A stretch of DNA of 64,000 nucleotides. Origin: Peribacillus frigoritolerans (lineage in GTDB: Bacteria; Bacillota; Bacilli; Bacillales; DSM-1321). The notes beneath the pieces were generated by a model. That model did not search any database. It saw only the letters and a program-made list of their open reading frames with translations, and had not been told where the DNA came from. Each line of letters starts with the position of its first letter. Position 1 is the stretch's first letter. The position numbers and the translations under genes were made by a program. This document shows, piece by piece, positions 53,434 through 64,000 of the stretch. The stretch covers positions 124,001 to 188,000 of the forward strand of contig NZ_JAUUTW010000004.1 of assembly GCF_030676415.1 (NCBI RefSeq), read 5' to 3'.

Positions 53434-54716
53434 CCTTGAACACGTCCTTTTTCCCAAGCTATTTTTCCTTCCGCAATCGTCATGACTGGCCAGCCATAAC
53501 ATTTCTTTTCATTAAAAGGTGTATTTTTCCCTTTTGAAGCAAACTCTTCAGCATTAATTTCTTTTTCCGTTTCCAAATCGATGAGCACGATATCCGCAGT
53601 AGCACCTTCCATTAACTCTCCATAAGGAAGGGAGAAACTTTCAGATGGTTTGATGGTCATGAAATCGATCAATTGCTTTAATGTTATGACGCCCTTTTTA
53701 ACCAATTCGGTGTAAAGCAGCGGGAAGGCCGTTTCCAATCCTACTATTCCGAAAGGAGCCAGCTGCATTCCCTGCGCTTTTTCCTCTGCCGCATGCGGGG
53801 CATGATCCGTTGCTATAAAATCGATGGTTCCGTCAAGCAGTCCTTCTATCAACGCATCCCGATCTTCACGGCCCCTTAATGGCGGGTTCATTTTATAATT
53901 CGTATCAAGTCCCGGTATATCATCTTCACACAATAATAAGTGATGCGGTGTAACTTCGGCTGTGACGCGGATACCGGCACGTTTTGCATCCCTTACCGTC
54001 CTTACCGATTCCTTCGTGGATATATGGCAAACGTGATAATGGCAATCCGCTGCTTCCGCAAGGAGGATATCCCGGGCAATATGTACAGCTTCACATACGG
54101 ACGGAATTCCATTGATCCCCTGTTCTTTTGAGAATCTTCCTTCATGGACGGAGCCTTTATTGATTAAGCTATTGTCTTCACAATGAGCAACTATGGCCAT
54201 ATCTTGAGCGGCTGCCCGTTTCATCGCTTCCAGCATCATCCCGGCTTCTTGAATTCCTACGCCATCGTCCGTAAAGGCGAAAGCACCCTTTTGTTTTAAT
54301 GAAGAAAAGTCGGTCAACTCCTTACCTGCTTCCCTAATCGTAATGGATGCATATGGGAGTACCCTGACATGAGCCGTTTCTTCAATTTTCCTGTTAAGCG
54401 CTTCTAGATTCTCCACTGTATCAGGAACTGGCCTTGTATTAGGCATCGCCGCTACCGTAGTGAAACCGCCTCTTGCCGCTGCAAGCGTTCCACTTGCGAT
54501 TGTTTCTTTATGTTCACCGCCAGGTTCGCGTAAATGGACATGCAGGTCAACGAATCCTGATGTAATTAGTAACCCTTCAGCGTCAACTACCTTACAATTT
54601 TCCGTCGCCAGATTCTCGCCGATTTTTGTAATGACCTTGCCATCTATTTCAATGTCCGCTTTTTTGAATGAGTTTTGATTATCTAGCAATACTCCATTTT
54701 TGATTACTGTTTTCAT
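53430..54716 (-). CDS. pyrC: Dihydroorotase
   Basis: PyrC cyclises carbamoyl aspartate to dihydroorotate. The 428-residue metal-dependent amidohydrolase has the metal-binding [10 protein letters not shown], a VAHCEDNSL and HYHVCHIS segment, and IATDHAPHA with the catalytic Asp. ATG 54716 follows AAGGGGG and lies 38 bases inside the pyrB end. The length equals that of the B. subtilis enzyme. Confidence 0.97.
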   Translation of the reverse strand: MKTVIKNGVLLDNQNSFKKADIEIDGKVITKIGENLATENCKVVDAEGLLITSGFVDLHVHLREPGGEHKETIASGTLAAARGGFTTVAAMPNTRPVPDTVENLEALNRKIEETAHVRVLPYASITIREAGKELTDFSSLKQKGAFAFTDDGVGIQEAGMMLEAMKRAAAQDMAIVAHCEDNSLINKGSVHEGRFSKEQGINGIPSVCEAVHIARDILLAEAADCHYHVCHISTKESVRTVRDAKRAGIRVTAEVTPHHLLLCEDDIPGLDTNYKMNPPLRGREDRDALIEGLLDGTIDFIATDHAPHAAEEKAQGMQLAPFGIVGLETAFPLLYTELVKKGVITLKQLIDFMTIKPSESFSLPYGELMEGATADIVLIDLETEKEINAEEFASKGKNTPFNEKKCYGWPVMTIAEGKIAWEKGRVQG

Positions 54717-55614
54717 GAATGTTTCCCCCTTCGGATTGTTCAAGCACATTTTTTAGTACGGCCATTCTTATGAACACGCCATTCTCCATTTGTTTAAAAA
54801 TTCTTGAGCGGCCGCATTCGACTAAATCACTGTCTATTTCCACACCGCGGTTTATTGGTGCAGGATGCATGATGATCGCATCCGGTTTCATATTTTTTTC
54901 GCGTTTTTTGGTCAGGCCGAAACTTTCCAGATAATCTCCATTTGCCTGATCGTATTTCTCAATATGCCTTTCATGCTGTATTCTGAGCAGCATGACCACA
55001 TCCGATGTAGCTACCGCATGATCGATGTCTTCATACCTTCCTAAGCTGTTTGTTCTGTCAAACCATTCAGGCGGACCAGAAAATACGACATTCGCTCCTA
55101 GACGAGTTAATGCTTCTGCATTCGATTTCGCAACCCGACTATGCCTCACATCACCGATTATCGCAATCTTCAGACCCTTGAAACTTTTAAATTCTTGTTT
55201 TATCGTCAATAAGTCCAGTAATGATTGGGTTGGATGATTTCCGCAGCCATCCCCTGCATTAATTATTGGAATCCCGATCTTCTCATTCAATTCGTCAAAA
55301 TAATTATCCTGTTCATGACGGATGATCAAGGCATTTACACCTATTGCTTCTAACGTTTTAACAGTGTCATATAAGGTTTCCCCTTTTAACACGGATGATG
55401 TACCCGCATCAAAAGGAATGACCTCAAGCCCCAATTTTCTTTCAGCCATTTCAAAGCTTGATTTTGTACGTGTGCTTGGTTCAAAGAAGAGATTGGCAAC
55501 TGTGGTCTGCTGCTTTGGATTCCAGCGAGATCCGTTGGCAAAACACTCTGCCTCATATAAAATTCTTTCAATTTCAGTTAAAGTCAATTCATTCATGGTC
55601 AATAATTTTTTCAT
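54679..55614 (-). CDS. pyrB: Aspartate carbamoyltransferase
   Basis: PyrB condenses carbamoyl phosphate with aspartate. The 311-residue protein has the carbamoyl phosphate motif [22 protein letters not shown] and [14 protein letters not shown] 55614 follows AAAGGAG by eight bases and gives the family start; the longer frame extends into the attenuator. There is no regulatory pyrI, as is normal for Bacillota. Confidence 0.97.
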   Translation of the reverse strand: MKKLLTMNELTLTEIERILYEAECFANGSRWNPKQQTTVANLFFEPSTRTKSSFEMAERKLGLEVIPFDAGTSSVLKGETLYDTVKTLEAIGVNALIIRHEQDNYFDELNEKIGIPIINAGDGCGNHPTQSLLDLLTIKQEFKSFKGLKIAIIGDVRHSRVAKSNAEALTRLGANVVFSGPPEWFDRTNSLGRYEDIDHAVATSDVVMLLRIQHERHIEKYDQANGDYLESFGLTKKREKNMKPDAIIMHPAPINRGVEIDSDLVECGRSRIFKQMENGVFIRMAVLKNVLEQSEGGNIHENSNQKWSIAR

Positions 55615-55812
55615 CGATCCTGCTCCTTTCACATTTGTGATGCGGGGCATAAAAAACACCCCGCCATTAAGGACAGGGTGTAGGTCATAAAGATTGTGAG
55701 GACACGGAATGGTTTACACTTTATCCCGTTCTCATTCATCTTTACAGCAACACCCTTTTAAGCCTCTCTGGACTTCTTTTAAAAGGTGAATTTATTGTTT
55801 TGATGCAGTATC
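55615..55812 (-). promoter_or_regulatory. PyrR attenuator 3 (pyrP-pyrB)
   Basis: The conserved PyrR-binding loop (GTCCAGAGAGGCT on the minus strand, within 55753-55784) is followed about 70 bases later by a terminator hairpin at 55651-55682 (ACACCC/GGGGTGT with a TTTTTT run). With UMP or UTP, PyrR binds the loop, the antiterminator cannot form and transcription stops before pyrB. Confidence 0.92.
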
Positions 55813-57102
55813 TTATTTTTCAAATATATCCCCGGATATTTTTTCCCGGTCCGGAAGAATCAAGTTAAGAAGGATTCCGACGATGGCTGATAGTGCCATT
55901 CCCGAAAGGGATACCGTTTCCGATAGTTGTACGAACGCTCCTCCGATTCCTAACACCAGGATGACTGAAGCTATCATCAGGTTTCTTTTCTTGTCAAAAT
56001 CGACCTTATTATCAATCAGCATCCTCAATCCACTTGATGCGATGATACCGAAGAGCAAGATGGAAATGCCGCCCATCACAGCTGTAGGTATCGAGCTGAT
56101 GACTGCCGAAATCTTACCGTTAAAGCCAAAAATGATTGCAGTCAATGCTGCCCCTCCGATGATATACACACTGTATGCCTTTGTCATAGTCAGGACCCCA
56201 ATATTTTCACCATATGAAGTCAGCGGCGGCCCGCCGATGAAGGAACCAATCATGATTCCTGCCCCATCTCCTAAAATCGAGCGATGTAAACCTGGCTTTT
56301 CCAAAAAGTTTCTGCCGACTACTTTGCTCAGTACCATCTGATGTCCGATATGTTCTGATAAAGTTACGATGGCGACGGGTACCATGATGGCAATGACCTC
56401 CCATGAGAAGGACGGTGTATAGGTTACATATGGAAACATGAATTCAGGCATTTCCCACCATTGTGCTGACCTGATCGGTTCATAATCTATTATTCCTGCA
56501 ACAGCCGAACAGCCGTAGCCCACTATGATTCCCATTAAAATGGGGATCAAGTTAATGAATCCCTTAAAGAACACGTTGCAGATGATGGTTACCGCTAAAG
56601 TGATCAGCGCTATAACTATATATGTGACGCTGTATTTATCTTGTGGATCATACATTGCCATGTCCACAGCCGTTCCGGCAAGGCTTAATCCGATTACGAT
56701 AATCACCGGACCCACTACAACCGGAGGAAGTATATTCATTAACCAGCGCAATCCGACTTTTTGGATAATCAAAGCTACTATACCATATATGAATCCTGCT
56801 GCAAAACAGCCGATCATGGCCGCTTCCGGACCTCCTAAAGCCTTAGCCGCGATAATTGGCGTAATGAAAGCGAAAGATGAACCGAGATAAGCTGGTATCT
56901 GACCTTTGGTTATCAATAAGTATGAAAGTGTGCCCAATCCGCTTGAAACCAGTGCTACCGCCGGGCTTAACCCTACCAAGAATGGCACCAGCACCGTTGC
57001 ACCGAACATGGCGAACAAATGCTGGATGCTTAACGTAATCCACTGGCCAACCTTTGGCACGTCCTCGACATCCAGTACGATGTCCCTTTTTGTTTCTTCC
57101 AT
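55813..57102 (-). CDS. pyrP: Uracil permease
   Basis: PyrP is the proton-coupled uracil importer of the NCS2 (nucleobase-ascorbate) family. The 429-residue protein has about 12-14 hydrophobic segments; LGSSFAFITPIIAAK and the NAT-type glutamate region (VTLSEHIGH) and GGPPLTSYGENIG are visible. It is flanked by attenuators 2 and 3. Confidence 0.96.
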   Translation of the reverse strand: MEETKRDIVLDVEDVPKVGQWITLSIQHLFAMFGATVLVPFLVGLSPAVALVSSGLGTLSYLLITKGQIPAYLGSSFAFITPIIAAKALGGPEAAMIGCFAAGFIYGIVALIIQKVGLRWLMNILPPVVVGPVIIVIGLSLAGTAVDMAMYDPQDKYSVTYIVIALITLAVTIICNVFFKGFINLIPILMGIIVGYGCSAVAGIIDYEPIRSAQWWEMPEFMFPYVTYTPSFSWEVIAIMVPVAIVTLSEHIGHQMVLSKVVGRNFLEKPGLHRSILGDGAGIMIGSFIGGPPLTSYGENIGVLTMTKAYSVYIIGGAALTAIIFGFNGKISAVISSIPTAVMGGISILLFGIIASSGLRMLIDNKVDFDKKRNLMIASVILVLGIGGAFVQLSETVSLSGMALSAIVGILLNLILPDREKISGDIFEK

Positions 57103-57280
57103 TTCCTTATCCCCCTCATGAAAATTCCATCAAAACTGCAAAAACCCTCTTTGCAGTATGTACAAAGAGGGTTTCTCAGGAGGCGAATGCCTATGCATAG
57201 GCACAGCTCTCCCGATTGACTCCCCTTTGCCAGCCTCTCTGGACTGTCTTTAAAAGGGTAATATGAAATTTTCATGTTGT
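57103..57280 (-). promoter_or_regulatory. PyrR attenuator 2 (pyrR-pyrP)
   Basis: The PyrR-binding loop GTCCAGAGAGGCTGGC (about 57226-57250 on the minus strand) is followed by a GC-rich antiterminator region and then a terminator hairpin at 57138-57174 (AAACCCTCTTT/CAAAGAGGGTTT with TTTTTG). Confidence 0.93.
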
Positions 57281-57990
<710 letters not shown>

Positions 57991-57994
57991 TATT

Positions 57995-58023
57995 ATAATA
58001 TATCAGAAAAACTTATTTGTCAA
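57995..58023 (-). promoter_or_regulatory. Sigma-A promoter of the pyr operon
   Basis: TTGACA (58018-58023) and TATTAT (57995-58000) are 17 bases apart on the minus strand. The -35 element shares bases with the TGA stop of the upstream pseudouridine synthase gene. Confidence 0.75.
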
Positions 58024-58937
58024 TCCTTACTTCTACGCAATTGTTCAATTAGATTTTCAAACTCCTCCGGAATCGGAGCTTCGAATTCCATATACTCATT
58101 TGTACGTGGATGAATGAAACCTAGAAGACCGGCATGCAACGCTTGTCCATCTAATTTCAGGGTCTTTTTCGGACCATATTTCGGATCTCCCGCTAGTGGG
58201 AAGCCAATGTATTTCATGTGAACACGGATTTGATGTGTCCTTCCTGTTTCAAGCTGGCATTCCACCAAAGTGAAAGCTTTGAAGCGTTCGATGACACGGA
58301 AATGCGTGACAGCATTTTTCGAATTCGAATCTGTGACAGTCATGCTTTGGCGATCTTTTTTATCGCGGCCAATCGGTGCATCGATCGTTCCGAAGTCATG
58401 AGGGATCACACCATGAACTACAGCTTGATACTTACGGGTAACCGTTTTGTCAACAAGCTGCTGTACCAGTTTTTCATGTGCCATATCATTTTTGGCAACC
58501 ATCAATAGACCTGATGTATCTTTGTCGATCCGGTGGACGATTCCAGGCCGCATGACACCGTTAATTCCAGAAAGATCCTTGCAGTGAGCCATCAATCCAT
58601 TTACAAGCGTGCCAGATACATGTCCCGGTGCCGGGTGGACGACCATACCGCTCGGTTTATTAACCACGAGTACATCTGCATCTTCATAATAGATATCCAA
58701 ATCCATTTCCTCTGCTACCGCATCCAATTCCTCAAGATCAGGAATCGTCACTTCGATTGTATCGCCAGGAATAGCTTTGTAATTCGTCTTTATCGCCGTG
58801 CCATTTACCAAAACATGATCATCCTTAATCCATTGCTGGACCTGAGTACGTGACCATTCCTCATTCAAAGTGGAAAGAGCCTTATCAATCCTAACTCCTT
58901 TTAGTGTTTCATCGATGCTGTATAACCTTTTATCCAT
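58020..58937 (-). CDS. ylyB: RluD-family pseudouridine synthase (YlyB)
   Basis: This enzyme isomerises uridine to pseudouridine, most likely in 23S rRNA. The 305-residue protein has an N-terminal S4 RNA-binding domain ([20 protein letters not shown], about residues 14-75) and a catalytic domain with [15 protein letters not shown], whose Asp is the nucleophile, and the RTHQIRVHM motif. It overlaps the lspA end by eight bases. The exact target site is inferred from the family only. Confidence 0.93.
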   Translation of the reverse strand: MDKRLYSIDETLKGVRIDKALSTLNEEWSRTQVQQWIKDDHVLVNGTAIKTNYKAIPGDTIEVTIPDLEELDAVAEEMDLDIYYEDADVLVVNKPSGMVVHPAPGHVSGTLVNGLMAHCKDLSGINGVMRPGIVHRIDKDTSGLLMVAKNDMAHEKLVQQLVDKTVTRKYQAVVHGVIPHDFGTIDAPIGRDKKDRQSMTVTDSNSKNAVTHFRVIERFKAFTLVECQLETGRTHQIRVHMKYIGFPLAGDPKYGPKKTLKLDGQALHAGLLGFIHPRTNEYMEFEAPIPEEFENLIEQLRRSKD

Positions 58938-59400
58938 TATCTTTCTCCTTAGCGTTTTTTTCTTCTAAAAACATATGAATCACGAGCAGTCCGACACCAA
59001 TTGAAAGCGCAGCATCAGCAACATTAAATACCGGGAAACTGTAGCTGAAAATATAGGTATGAACGAAATCCACTACTTCCTGACGAGCAACACGATCGAT
59101 GAAATTACCAATCGCACCGCCTAGCATGAGAGCAAGTGCAACTCCAAGCAAAATGCTTTCCTTCGCCATTTTCTGAATATAATAGACAAGTCCAATAATG
59201 ACAGCGATGGTGATGATGTAGAAAAACCACATTTGACCTTGTAGAATTCCCCATGCTGCCCCACGATTACGATGCGAGGTGATATATAGAAGGTTTTCAA
59301 TAATTTCAATGCTTTCTCCGTACTCCATTTTTTTCACAATCATCCATTTTGTCAGCTGATCGAGAGCTATGACCAAAAGGGCAATCAAATAATAAAACAC
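58930..59400 (-). CDS. lspA: Lipoprotein signal peptidase
   Basis: LspA is the aspartic protease that removes signal peptides from prolipoproteins after lipid attachment. The 156-residue membrane protein has four hydrophobic segments, the NRGAAWG motif, and catalytic Asp102 (GNFIDR) and Asp129 (FNVADAAL). The start is GTG 59400 behind GGGGGAAA. It forms a two-gene unit with the pseudouridine synthase. Confidence 0.97.
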   Translation of the reverse strand: MFYYLIALLVIALDQLTKWMIVKKMEYGESIEIIENLLYITSHRNRGAAWGILQGQMWFFYIITIAVIIGLVYYIQKMAKESILLGVALALMLGGAIGNFIDRVARQEVVDFVHTYIFSYSFPVFNVADAALSIGVGLLVIHMFLEEKNAKEKDNG

Positions 59401-59437
59401 ATTTTTTCCCCCAAACTAATCAAATCTTCACTTTTGA

Positions 59438-59466
59438 ATTGTAGCATAAACTAGAAATAATGACTA
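59438..59466 (-). promoter_or_regulatory. Promoter of lspA-ylyB, extended -10 type
   Basis: TAGTCA (59461-59466) and TACAAT (59438-59443) are 17 bases apart on the minus strand, with TGC directly before the -10 as an extended element. Confidence 0.6.
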
Positions 59467-59564
59467 ATCCGAAAAACAGAAGTCTGCTAACTGTACCTGA
59501 AGAATATAGGAAGATTGAATAAAGGCAAAATTCCCTATTGAGGTTTTAGCTTTCATTCCCACAA

Positions 59565-59602
59565 AAAAGCCGGCCCTTCATAAAGGGACCGGCTTTTTTT
59601 GT
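59565..59602 (-). terminator. Intrinsic terminator after ileS
   Basis: An AAAAAAGCCGGTCCCTTT arm pairs with its complement around a short loop, flanked by A and T runs on both strands. It follows the ileS stop directly and could also act in the plus direction. Confidence 0.92.
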
Positions 59603-59607
59603 AGGAA

Positions 59608-62376
59608 TTATTGATTCACGTAATGCTCTTTCACGACTGTAGCACAACGCGGGCAAAGTGTTGGATGTTCTTCCACTTGACCTACTTCCTTCGAAACATT
59701 CCAGCAGCGTTCACACGTTTCACCCTCTGCTTTTGTAACAAGGATCGCTATATCCTCAAGTTTAACCGCTTCTGCTGGAGCACTTGCCACATCGCCAGCG
59801 ATTTCGAATTCGGATACGATGAATAGCTGTTCAAAGCTTTCCTTGATGCCATCAAGCAGATTCTTCGTTTCTTCATTAACATATACCATCACTTTAGCGT
59901 TCAGTGATTTTCCGATGACCTTCTGGTTACGGGCTTCTTCTAATGCTTTCAGAACATTATCACGGACATCCATGAACGCCGTCCATTTTTCTTCAATGAC
60001 TTCAGCATCATCAATGGAAATTTCTTCAGGCATCAATGTCAACTGTACACTTTCTTCCGTTACACCCGGAATGAAGGCCCATACTTCATCAGCTGTATGA
60101 GAGAGGATCGGTGACACCAATTTCGTTAAGCTGACCAATGATTCGTAAAGGACCGTTTGAATGGCCAAACGCTCTTTACCATTTGGTGCTTCACAATAAA
60201 GAATGTCTTTTGCATAATCAAGGTAGAACGAACTTAAATCCTGTGTACAGAAATTATTGACCATATTATAAATTGTAGCAAACTCATAATTTTCATAACT
60301 TAGCTTCGACTGTTTGATCAGTTTATTCAATTTCACTAGCATGTATCGATCGACTTCAGGCAATTCCTGGACTGCCACTTTATCGGTTTTTGGATTGAAT
60401 CCATCCAAGTTCCCTAACAGGAAGCGGAATGTATTACGGATTTTACGGTAAACTTCCGAAACTTGTTTTAAAATAGGATCGGAAACCCTGACATCCGATT
60501 GGTAATCCACCGAAGCTACCCAAAGGCGTAAGATATCTGCACCAAGTTGGTTCATGACCTTGGATGGCAGTACTACGTTCCCAATCGACTTACTCATTTT
60601 ACGGCCTTCGCCATCCAATGCGAACCCGTGGCTAAGTACACCTTTATATGGTGCTTTGCCTGTAACCGCAACACTTGTTGAAAGTGATGAGTTAAACCAG
60701 CCACGATATTGATCGGACCCTTCTAAATAAAGGTCAGCAGGGCGTTGCAAGTCGTCTCTTTCTTCAAGTACCGCTTGATGAGAAGAACCGGAATCGAACC
60801 ATACGTCCATGATATCCGTTTCTTTCGTGAAGATACCATTCGGGCTGCCTTCATGTGTATAGCCTTCAGGCAGAAGCTCTTTCGCTTCACGCTCAAACCA
60901 GATGTTTGAACCGTGTTCGCGGAATAGGTTTGAAATATGGTTGATGGTTTCATCCGTAATGATCGGCTCGCCATTTTCTGCATAGAACACTGGAATTGGC
61001 ACGCCCCAGGCACGTTGGCGGGAAATACACCAATCCCCGCGGTCACGGACCATATTGAATAGGCGTGTTTCGCCCCAAGCCGGTACCCATTTGGTTTCTT
61101 CAATCGCTTCAAGAAGTTCACTGCGGAAGTCCTTGATTGACGCGAACCATTGTGCTGTTGCACGGAAGATCGTTGGCTTCTTCGTACGCCAGTCATGTGG
61201 ATAAGAGTGCGTAATGAACGTCAAATTCAATAACGCGCCTGCTTCAGTTAATTTTTCGGTAATCGGTTTATTCGCTTGATCATAAAATAATCCGGCAAAT
61301 TCCCCTGCCTCTTCCGTCATGACTCCTTTTTCATCTACAGGACAAAGTACGTCCAAGCCATATTTTTGCCCAATGATAAAGTCATCTTCACCATGGCCAG
61401 GCGCAGTATGAACACAACCCGTTCCAGCTTCAGTCGTTACGTGCTCACCTAACATCACTAAAGATTCGCGGTCATAAAGAGGATGTTTGGCAACAGCACG
61501 GTCCAACTCGCTTCCTTTTACTGTTTTCAGGATAGACGGGTTTTCCCAGCCTAAAGTTTCCGTAACCGATTCAAGCAGTGCCTCAGCAAGTAAGAATTTT
61601 TCATTTTCGACAGCCACTACTACATAATTTAATTGCGGATGCAGTGAGATACCAAGATTAGCCGGAATCGTCCATGGAGTTGTCGTCCAGATGATGATTT
61701 TGACGCCTTCATCGATTACACCTTTTCCATCTGTGACTTCAAAAGCAACATAGATCGACGCAGAGCGTTTGTCTTGATATTCAATTTCAGCTTCGGCTAG
61801 CGCTGATTCACTTGATGGGGACCAGTAAACAGGTTTTTTCCCTTTATAAATGTAGCCTTTTTTTGCCATTTCACCGAACACCTTGATTTGCTGTGCTTCA
61901 TATTCAGGCTTCAATGTGATATAAGGATTTTCCCAATCACCACGGACCCCTATTCTCTTAAACTGCTCACGTTGATTGTTAATCTGACCATAAGCATACT
62001 CTTCACAAAGCTTTCTGAATTCGGCAACGCTCATTTCTTTCCGTTTCACGCCTTTTTTCGTCAATGCCGTTTCGATTGGAAGCCCATGCGTATCCCAGCC
62101 AGGTACATACGGTGCTTGAAAACCGCTCATTGATTTAAATCGGACAATGAAATCCTTTAAAACCTTATTCATTGCATGGCCCATATGGATATCGCCGTTG
62201 GCATATGGAGGTCCATCATGCAAAATAAATAAAGGACGTCCTTCCGTTTGTTCTTGCACTTTTTTATAGATGTTCATTTCTTTCCATTTTTCTTGGATTT
62301 CCGGTTCACGTTTCGGCAAATTCCCCCGCATTGGAAATTCAGTTTTAGGCATCAATAAGGTATCTTTGTATTCCAT
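59608..62376 (-). CDS. ileS: Isoleucyl-tRNA synthetase
   Basis: IleRS charges tRNA-Ile and edits valine. The 922-residue class I enzyme has the HIGH-type HMGH in [17 protein letters not shown], a CP1 editing domain (about residues 190-400), [10 protein letters not shown] as the KMSKS loop, and a C-terminal zinc site (CERCWN, CPRCA). ATG 62376 gives the family start [14 protein letters not shown] with GGAGG eight bases before; tandem ATG 62379 is possible. The longer frame to 62457 covers the T-box terminator. The overall layout fits the type common in Bacillus. Confidence 0.97.
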   Translation of the reverse strand: MEYKDTLLMPKTEFPMRGNLPKREPEIQEKWKEMNIYKKVQEQTEGRPLFILHDGPPYANGDIHMGHAMNKVLKDFIVRFKSMSGFQAPYVPGWDTHGLPIETALTKKGVKRKEMSVAEFRKLCEEYAYGQINNQREQFKRIGVRGDWENPYITLKPEYEAQQIKVFGEMAKKGYIYKGKKPVYWSPSSESALAEAEIEYQDKRSASIYVAFEVTDGKGVIDEGVKIIIWTTTPWTIPANLGISLHPQLNYVVVAVENEKFLLAEALLESVTETLGWENPSILKTVKGSELDRAVAKHPLYDRESLVMLGEHVTTEAGTGCVHTAPGHGEDDFIIGQKYGLDVLCPVDEKGVMTEEAGEFAGLFYDQANKPITEKLTEAGALLNLTFITHSYPHDWRTKKPTIFRATAQWFASIKDFRSELLEAIEETKWVPAWGETRLFNMVRDRGDWCISRQRAWGVPIPVFYAENGEPIITDETINHISNLFREHGSNIWFEREAKELLPEGYTHEGSPNGIFTKETDIMDVWFDSGSSHQAVLEERDDLQRPADLYLEGSDQYRGWFNSSLSTSVAVTGKAPYKGVLSHGFALDGEGRKMSKSIGNVVLPSKVMNQLGADILRLWVASVDYQSDVRVSDPILKQVSEVYRKIRNTFRFLLGNLDGFNPKTDKVAVQELPEVDRYMLVKLNKLIKQSKLSYENYEFATIYNMVNNFCTQDLSSFYLDYAKDILYCEAPNGKERLAIQTVLYESLVSLTKLVSPILSHTADEVWAFIPGVTEESVQLTLMPEEISIDDAEVIEEKWTAFMDVRDNVLKALEEARNQKVIGKSLNAKVMVYVNEETKNLLDGIKESFEQLFIVSEFEIAGDVASAPAEAVKLEDIAILVTKAEGETCERCWNVSKEVGQVEEHPTLCPRCATVVKEHYVNQ

Positions 62377-62437
62377 CATAAAATCCTCCATCCGTCTTTT
62401 AAAAAATTCATTCGAACCGATGACTTGATATCCGGCC

Positions 62438-62724
62438 AAAATAAAAAGCCCTCTCATCCCTAAAAAAGGGACGAGAAAGCTTTGCTTCCCGCGGTACCAC
62501 CCTGGCTAGAAAGATTCACAAAGTGAATCCAACCTCTCGAGCATTCGTAACGTGAATGAAACGCTTCATTTACTTACTGCAAAAGCAGGTTCAACTCAGA
62601 ACTCAAGGGTGATTTTCAATATCTTCGCTTATTCCGGGCTTTCACCATCCCCGGTTCGCTAAAAATAAGTGTGTGAAGAATTTACTTTCCCTGTCATCGT
62701 CTAATTTCATAATGAATAGTATTG
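62438..62724 (-). promoter_or_regulatory. Isoleucine T-box leader of ileS
   Basis: The minus strand holds the T-box core AGGGTGGTACCGCGG (62489-62503) and, 15 bases further, a terminator hairpin (TCTCGTCCC/GGGATGAGA, 62452-62476) with TTTTTATTTT. Upstream, GAAAATCACCCTTGAG fits the usual specifier-loop context and places ATC (62611-62613), an Ile codon, as specifier. Uncharged tRNA-Ile would stabilise the antiterminator and switch ileS on. Confidence 0.95.
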
Positions 62725-62731
62725 TTAAAAA

Positions 62732-62761
62732 ATTATATGCGAAAAAAGTGTTCAAAGTCAA
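62732..62761 (-). promoter_or_regulatory. Sigma-A promoter of the ileS T-box transcript
   Basis: TTGACT (62756-62761) and TATAAT (62732-62737) are 18 bases apart on the minus strand, just after the divIVA stop. Confidence 0.8.
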
Positions 62762-62769
62762 GGAATCGT

Positions 62770-63285
62770 TTAAATTTCCTCTTCCACTCTCTCATTTAAT
62801 TCTATTTCAGTCGCATCCACTTCATAATCCAGAAGATGATCCCAATCGTCATTGTCCAGCAAATCCAGCTGTGCACCGACAAGCATTTTGAAACGCGTCC
62901 GGAATACTTTGGATTGCTTTTTCAAATCTTCAATATCCATCGCTATTTTCCTTGCTTTCACAAGTGACTCATTGACGATCCGGTCAGCATTTTTCTCTGC
63001 TTCCTTTATGATCAGTTTCGCTTCTTTTTGGGCATTGCGCCTTAATTCTTCGGCTGCTTCTTGAGCGACAATAATCGACTTGTTAAGTGTACCCTCAATT
63101 GTCGTAAAATGTCCCAAACGATCAAAAGTCTCGTTCAGTTTATCTTCAAGTTCTTTCTTCTCCCTCAAAATCAGTTCATAATCTTTAATGACCTGGTCGA
63201 GAAATTCATTTACCTCATCTTCATCATACCCTCGAAATACTTTGTTAAATTCCTTGTTATGTATATCTATCGGGGTTAAGGGCAT
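62770..63285 (-). CDS. divIVA: Septum placement and pole protein DivIVA
   Basis: DivIVA binds negatively curved membrane at septa and poles and recruits Min proteins and, in sporulation, chromosome-anchoring factors. The 171-residue protein has the N-terminal membrane-binding domain (LTPIDIHNKEFNKVFRGYDEDEVNEFLDQ, residues 3-31, no more than part shown) and a long coiled coil (about 35-130). A strong GGAGGTG site precedes ATG 63285. It follows ylmH by 85 bases. Confidence 0.95.
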   Translation of the reverse strand: MPLTPIDIHNKEFNKVFRGYDEDEVNEFLDQVIKDYELILREKKELEDKLNETFDRLGHFTTIEGTLNKSIIVAQEAAEELRRNAQKEAKLIIKEAEKNADRIVNESLVKARKIAMDIEDLKKQSKVFRTRFKMLVGAQLDLLDNDDWDHLLDYEVDATEIELNERVEEEI

Positions 63286-63370
63286 TACGGCACCTCCAGA
63301 ACGGTTTCTACTCTAGTATGTTAAAACTCTATATTCGACAATAAATTTATAAATCCTGCTTTTTATTGAA

Positions 63371-64000
63371 TTATTTTTGTCTGCCTAACGAGATTCTCCA
63401 CTTATCCTTCTTGGTTTTCCCATCAATTGACGCTATTTTACATCTGCCAAAACCTCTGATGGATAGTGTATCACCTTCACGGCATTCTTCCGAGACGTTT
63501 TCCGTTTGCTTGAAATTCACCTTTACTTTTCCTGATGTTATCAAGGACTGAGTTTTTTGACGGGACATATTCAGGACGGACGATAGCACACTGTCAAGCC
63601 TAAGAGAACTGACGGTGGTTACTTGCTCTTCCCATTTTTCCTTAACATGGACGATACTCTCAATTGGAAGCCGTTTGATGGAAACGGAAGCGTTACCTAT
63701 TTTCTCCAGATTTCCTGTGAGATATGAATCCATCTCTTCGGCAGCTATAAATTGAATATAGTCTTCCGTCACTATTATATCACCAAATTTTTCACGCTTT
63801 ACCCCTAGTGACATCAAGGTTCCAAGTATTTGCCTATGTTCAAGCGTTACAAATTTTTTTGGATAGGAGATATCGTATAAGGAGATATTGAAATCAGATG
63901 GTTCAGGAGAGTAATAATCAGGGTAAATGAGCACACGTTTTCGCTCTACGAAATCGCTCCCGCCATTGAATTGCAGTTTCGCTTCCGGATCATTCCCTAT
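63371..64000 (-). CDS. ylmH: YlmH, S4-domain RNA-binding protein (5' end beyond the window)
   Basis: The frame is open to the window edge at 64000, so the GTG at 63934 is not the true start; upstream codons read GNDPEAKLQFNGGSDFVERKR and join smoothly. At least 209 codons are present of a family of about 257. The C-terminal S4 domain is visible (RLDSVLSSVLNMSRQKTQSLI, then GKVKVNF and GDTLSIRGFGR). YlmH acts on 50S subunits with peptidyl-tRNA in a ribosome rescue role and lies in the division gene cluster. Confidence 0.93.
   Translation of the reverse strand: MGNDPEAKLQFNGGSDFVERKRVLIYPDYYSPEPSDFNISLYDISYPKKFVTLEHRQILGTLMSLGVKREKFGDIIVTEDYIQFIAAEEMDSYLTGNLEKIGNASVSIKRLPIESIVHVKEKWEEQVTTVSSLRLDSVLSSVLNMSRQKTQSLITSGKVKVNFKQTENVSEECREGDTLSIRGFGRCKIASIDGKTKKDKWRISLGRQK

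Noticed and set aside
55883-56341. Plus-strand open frame of 152 codons within pyrP
   Set aside because: Antisense to membrane segments of pyrP. Its hydrophobic look reflects the complementary codons.
57030-57275. Minus-strand open frame of 81 codons between pyrR and pyrP
   Set aside because: It runs through PyrR attenuator 2 and into pyrP in another frame. It is explained by the RNA structure.

Overview
This 64 kb window is a core chromosomal segment of a spore-forming Bacillota of the Bacillaceae. It carries spoVM, divIVA, a T-box-controlled ileS, a PyrR-attenuated pyrimidine operon and FapR-controlled lipid genes, in an order matching the ylmH-to-ylqH interval of Bacillus subtilis as I know it. 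Base composition looks moderately AT-rich and ribosome binding sites are strong AGGAGG types. Genus is not decidable from this interval; a Peribacillus or similar Bacillus-group genome is a guess. Almost every gene lies on the minus strand, so transcription runs from high to low coordinates. Only rqcH and rpmB are on the plus strand. I see no rRNA, tRNA, CRISPR array, prophage, insertion sequence or defence system.

Layout from the right (start of transcription) to the left. 64000-62770: 3' part of ylmH and divIVA (division and septum placement). 62724-59608: promoter, isoleucine T-box leader and ileS. 59400-58020: lspA and an RluD-family pseudouridine synthase. 58023-46111: the complete UMP pathway pyrR-pyrP-pyrB-pyrC-carA-carB-pyrK-pyrD-pyrF-pyrE, with three PyrR attenuators and tight start/stop overlaps. 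46064-44340: rqcH, convergent to pyrE and sharing a bidirectional terminator. 43915-39054: yloB (Ca2+ pump), yloC, remA, gmk, rpoZ. 38791-26116: coaBC, priA, def, fmt, rsmB, rlmN, prpC, prkC, rsgA, rpe, thiN (pantothenate/CoA, replication restart, start-Met processing, rRNA methylation, Hanks kinase/phosphatase pair, small-subunit GTPase). 25994-25534: spoVM (26 codons) and divergent rpmB. 25281-19394: yloU, fakA, sdaAB, sdaAA, recG. 19275-15701: the fapR-plsX-fabD-fabG-acpP fatty acid and phospholipid operon. 15437-8129: rnc, smc, ftsY, ylxM, ffh (RNase III, condensin, SRP pathway). 7975-2502: rpsP, khpA, ylqD, rimM, trmD, rplS, lepB, rbgA, rnhB (ribosome biogenesis and secretion). 2491-300: ylqG and ylqH, both decayed.

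The most notable departure from the well-kept housekeeping layout is the ylqG-ylqH pair. ylqG is broken by about eight frameshifts plus a stop, and ylqH by a single in-frame stop, while their shared terminator is intact. Other points of interest are regulatory: the recG terminator overlaps the fapR promoter, the pyr promoter -35 overlaps the rluD stop codon, a GTGTCAGGCC-type inverted repeat lies after rpoZ, and an unexplained hairpin lies in the yloB leader. The cysH-type sulfate assimilation genes and ylyA found at this locus in B. subtilis are absent. I found no convincing undescribed multi-gene system.

Stretches without genes: 1-299 holds a strong terminator and probably the upstream region of the next operon, with no gene seen. 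43919-44339 holds the rqcH promoter candidates and the yloB leader hairpin. All other gaps are shorter than 300 bases. Starts were adjusted by hand where a ribosome binding site and family N-termini pointed to an internal codon.
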